In this document: in pieces, positions 6,284 through 7,441 of the stretch | How positions within the stretch are numbered: the first letter of the stretch is position 1 | Layout of the letters: each line of letters starts with the position of its first letter | NCBI GenBank assembly: GCA_002314445.1 | Contig: DCFX01000084.1 | Span: 1 to 7,441 of the forward strand | Source of the DNA: Treponema sp. UBA1793 | GTDB lineage: Bacteria; Spirochaetota; Spirochaetia; Treponematales; Treponemataceae | Length of the DNA stretch: 7,441 nt | Direction of reading: 5' to 3' | Translations under genes and position numbers: made by a program | Notes under the pieces: model-generated | Told to the model about the DNA's origin: nothing | The model's input: only the letters and a program-made list of their open reading frames with translations | Databases searched by the model: none

Positions 6284-6363
6284 AGCTATTGCATGGACTT
6301 GTTCCGTGTAACCTTGTGTAAAGGACTTTTTAGTCATGCCAGTGATTAAAAAGTCTTTTTTTT
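6284..6363 (+). ncRNA. candidate small RNA of about 80 nt
   Basis: A promoter-like pair at 6249-6277 and an intrinsic terminator ending at 6363 face the same way. They enclose about 80 bases without a convincing reading frame or ribosome-binding site. The 5' half is largely unstructured (TTGCATGGACTTGTTCC, 6290 onward) and the 3' end is a stem plus eight U, the usual architecture of a trans-acting bacterial sRNA. I do not recognise the family, and the 5' end is an estimate. The terminator could instead serve a longer + transcript. Confidence 0.35.
6324..6363 (+). terminator. rho-independent terminator
   Basis: GACTTTTTAGTCA (6324-6336) pairs with TGATTAAAAAGTC (6343-6355) over 13 positions with one G-U wobble and the loop TGCCAG. 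Eight T follow directly (6356-6363). On the minus strand the tail is only CCTTTACA, so the strong direction is +. There is no + strand gene just upstream, which is why a small RNA is proposed; weak termination of the minus-strand XRE gene, 79 bases away, is also possible. Confidence 0.65.
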
Positions 6364-6441
6364 GTCTGTCATGTCATATGCACCTCCCTAAAGAAATATG
6401 CGCCGGCTGAGTGTCATGACGGCACTGTCTGTAATTCTGTG

Positions 6442-6852
6442 CTATGAGTCATCCCCGGTGATTCCCGGTTTACCTCTGTTTTTGTACGGCCCGCCGGCCT
6501 GAATAAGGTCATATATTTTCTGTACGACGTCCTTATCAAGCATATTCAGATACACACCGAATGAAACAGCAGTCTCTTTGTACAAAGGATCTTCCGGCAG
6601 CGAATCGAGTTCTATGGTAACCGTTTTCCGCGGCGTATTTTTCTCGGCCTCTATGAGCGTCATGAATTCCTTAAATGACATATCATACGCGGATTTTATA
6701 CTCAGCGACATTTTTCCCGGTATTTCCCTTGTTCCGTTTTCAATAGCGGAAAGATATGCGGAAGAAATTTCAAGTTTAGCCGCCATGTCCGCAAGCGTCT
6801 CATTCCTGTCAATTCTGAACTTTTTGAGAAACTTTCCGTATGCAGTCAGCAT
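6442..6852 (-). CDS. XRE-family helix-turn-helix transcriptional regulator
   Basis: A 136-residue protein with a Cro/C1-type HTH in its first half. The recognition core is ETLADMAAKLEISSAYLSAI (18-37): helix 2 about 19-27, turn, helix 3 about 31-38. ENGTREIP (38-45) follows, as in many XRE regulators. Residues 60-136 carry no domain I recognise. They contain SFKEFMTLIEAE, an acidic stretch, and a glycine- and charge-rich tail (AGGPYKNRGKPG). The start is firm: AAGGAGG on the minus strand (6865 to 6859) is six bases before the ATG. It lies divergent to the HsdR-like gene, so it may control that gene, itself, or both. An antitoxin role is possible, but no toxin-like gene adjoins it. The ligand and operator are unknown. 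Confidence 0.88.
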   Translation of the reverse strand: MLTAYGKFLKKFRIDRNETLADMAAKLEISSAYLSAIENGTREIPGKMSLSIKSAYDMSFKEFMTLIEAEKNTPRKTVTIELDSLPEDPLYKETAVSFGVYLNMLDKDVVQKIYDLIQAGGPYKNRGKPGITGDDS

Positions 6853-6888
6853 ATGCCGCCTCCTTAGTGCTACTACTATCTTGTTTAT

Positions 6889-6917
6889 ATATTATACATA
6901 TTTGTGAAATAAGTCAA
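6889..6917 (-). promoter_or_regulatory. promoter of the XRE regulator gene
   Basis: On the minus strand, TTGACT (6917 to 6912) is followed after 17 bases by TAATAT (6894 to 6889), or after 15 bases by a perfect TATAAT (6896 to 6891). The surrounding DNA is very AT-rich (17 of 90 bases are G or C in 6871-6960). Transcription near 6884 would give a leader of about 30 nt that includes the strong AAGGAGG. Confidence 0.55.
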
Positions 6918-6960
6918 TAAAAAAGTGAAAATATTTTATAAAAAAGCAGATTTCGATACA

Positions 6961-7167
6961 GGAAAACAGGGCGCGACAGGTAACGGGTGCACTCTGGGAC
7001 ACGGCGGGGAAACAGGGGGTGACAGACAACGGATTGCCCCTGAACCACCCCGGAGATCATGGCATGACCGTACCCGTGAAACAGGCTGAATCCGTTCCGT
7101 GTGAGGGGCACGACCACTACACGGGTTTACCCTGAATCCGTGCACGGAAACAGACTGAACCCGGAAC
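6961..7167. repeat. degenerate tandem array of nine 23-base units
   Basis: Cutting the sequence every 23 bases from 6961 gives nine units starting at 6961, 6984, 7007, 7030, 7053, 7076, 7099, 7122 and 7145. Column 17 is C in all nine, column 3 is G in eight, and columns 11 (C) and 13 (G) are conserved in seven. Columns 9-10 are nearly always G or C. GAAACAG recurs at 7009, 7078 and 7147, spaced exactly 69 (3 x 23), with GAAAACAG at 6962. CTGAATCCGT recurs at 7086 and 7132, spaced 46. Units 1-2 against 3-4 agree at 30 of 46 positions. The array is 60% GC (124 of 207) against 19% before it (6871-6960) and 29% after it (7168-7233). The period is not divisible by three and no start site is evident, so coding is unlikely. 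Short inverted repeats are embedded: TGCCCCT/AGGGGCA, ACCCGTG/CACGGGT and CCGTGCACGG. Function unknown. Confidence 0.7.
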
Positions 7168-7197
7168 AGATAACTTTCTTATTCGTGCGTTTAGTGT

Positions 7198-7203
7198 TAT
7201 TAT
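7198..7203 (+). promoter_or_regulatory. possible -10 element for the HsdR-like gene
   Basis: TATTAT matches the -10 consensus at 5 of 6 positions and lies 30 bases before the TTG start. The -35 position (about 7175-7180, TTTCTT) is poor, so the promoter may need an activator or be misplaced. It sits just after the 23-base array, which would then occupy the upstream control region. Confidence 0.3.
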
Positions 7204-7222
7204 AGAGTAATTACAGAATATC

Positions 7223-7226
7223 GGAG
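7223..7226 (+). promoter_or_regulatory. ribosome-binding site for a TTG-started gene
   Basis: GGAG (7223-7226) lies seven bases before TTG 7234. No ATG or GTG occurs in this frame between the upstream stop (TAG at 7192) and the window end, so this site decides the start. Confidence 0.65.
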
Positions 7227-7233
7227 AACAAAT

Positions 7234-7441
7234 TTGGCAGCACAGACGGAAAAAGAACTTGAAGATACAGCTCTGCACCAGATAGAAACACAACTGAACT
7301 ATACATATCAGCGTGCACTGGCAGACGATGCCTCACTAACCGCGCATTTCCGTACCTGTCTGGATGAACTGAATAAAGACAATCTGAACGGGCGTACTCT
7401 TTCCGATACTGAATTTGACCGTGTACTGACATACCTTTACG
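7234..7441 (+). CDS. hsdR: type I restriction endonuclease R subunit (HsdR), N-terminal part, cut by window edge
   Basis: Sixty-nine codons are visible and the frame is open at the window end. The start is TTG, and no ATG occurs in the visible part. The protein begins MAAQTEKELEDTALHQIETQ. This is the N-terminal pattern of many HsdR proteins: a short head, (S/T)EKELE, then (I/L)xxL, a bulky-aromatic region (NYTYQRA), Asp-rich ADDASL, FRTCLDELNKDN (49-60 region) and LSDTEFDRVLTYLY just before the nuclease domain. The catalytic PD-(D/E)xK and helicase motifs would lie beyond the window, so the call rests on N-terminal resemblance only. If correct, it is the ATP-dependent translocase/nuclease of an HsdRMS defence complex, with hsdM and hsdS probably downstream. 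Its upstream region holds the 23-base array and the divergent XRE gene. Confidence 0.72.
   Translation, partial: MAAQTEKELEDTALHQIETQLNYTYQRALADDASLTAHFRTCLDELNKDNLNGRTLSDTEFDRVLTYLY

Noticed and set aside
6137..6337. 66-codon minus-strand frame upstream of the HU-like gene
   Set aside because: No Shine-Dalgarno, begins in the terminator stem, composition unlike a real protein, and it ends in the leader hairpin.
6914..7145. Two overlapping minus-strand frames (67 and 69 codons) rich in Pro, Arg and Ser across the repeat array
   Set aside because: They follow from GC-rich repeats with few stops. The 23-base period breaks the frame between units, and no ribosome-binding site is present.
6961..7167. 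CRISPR array
   Set aside because: Units are contiguous and degenerate, with no constant repeat alternating with unique spacers and no cas gene.
7171..7179. TAACTTTCT upstream of the HsdR-like gene, identical to nine bases of the palindrome arm at 4010-4018
   Set aside because: A single AT-rich nine-base match is weak evidence for a shared regulator.

Overview
The window looks like chromosomal DNA of an anaerobic bacterium, most likely a spirochaete close to Treponema. That assignment is an inference. It rests on the HU-like/DUF4469 protein (a family I associate with Treponema and Bacteroidetes), the mixed-strand gene order with short gaps, and moderate GC with Shine-Dalgarno-led genes. No rRNA or tRNA is present to settle it.

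Left part (1-2821, + strand): the C-terminal two thirds of hemB (porphobilinogen synthase) overlaps hemL (glutamate-1-semialdehyde aminomutase) by one base. These are two steps of the C5 route to uroporphyrinogen. A radical-SAM protein of the spore-photolyase-like (SPL) family follows 68 bases later on the same strand. Middle (2830-3842, - strand): a probable two-gene operon encodes an SSAT-like GNAT acetyltransferase and then a small integral membrane protein. A divergent intergenic region of about 230 bases carries a good promoter for the next gene, overlapped by a perfect 47-base palindrome. The gene it serves (4070-5212, +) is an integral-membrane acyltransferase-3 family protein.

Right part: two strong back-to-back hairpins (5264-5355) separate the acyltransferase from a convergent gene for an HU-like/DUF4469 DNA-binding protein (5357-6115, -). 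Upstream of that gene is a 326-base gene-free stretch. It holds a sigma70-like promoter and a strong + strand intrinsic terminator that could bound an undescribed small RNA of about 80 nt. Next come a small XRE-type regulator (6442-6852, -) and a 381-base divergent intergenic region. The last gene begins at a TTG codon at 7234 and resembles the N-terminus of a type I restriction endonuclease R subunit (HsdR); it runs off the window.

The strongest unexplained structure is in the XRE/HsdR intergenic region. It is a degenerate tandem array of nine 23-base units (6961-7167), about 60% GC between flanks of about 19% and 29% GC, with one cytosine invariant in all nine units. The period is not a multiple of three, so it is probably not coding. 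The second is the palindrome lying on the acyltransferase promoter. The left side is ordinary core metabolism; the right side has an accessory (defence and regulator) character.
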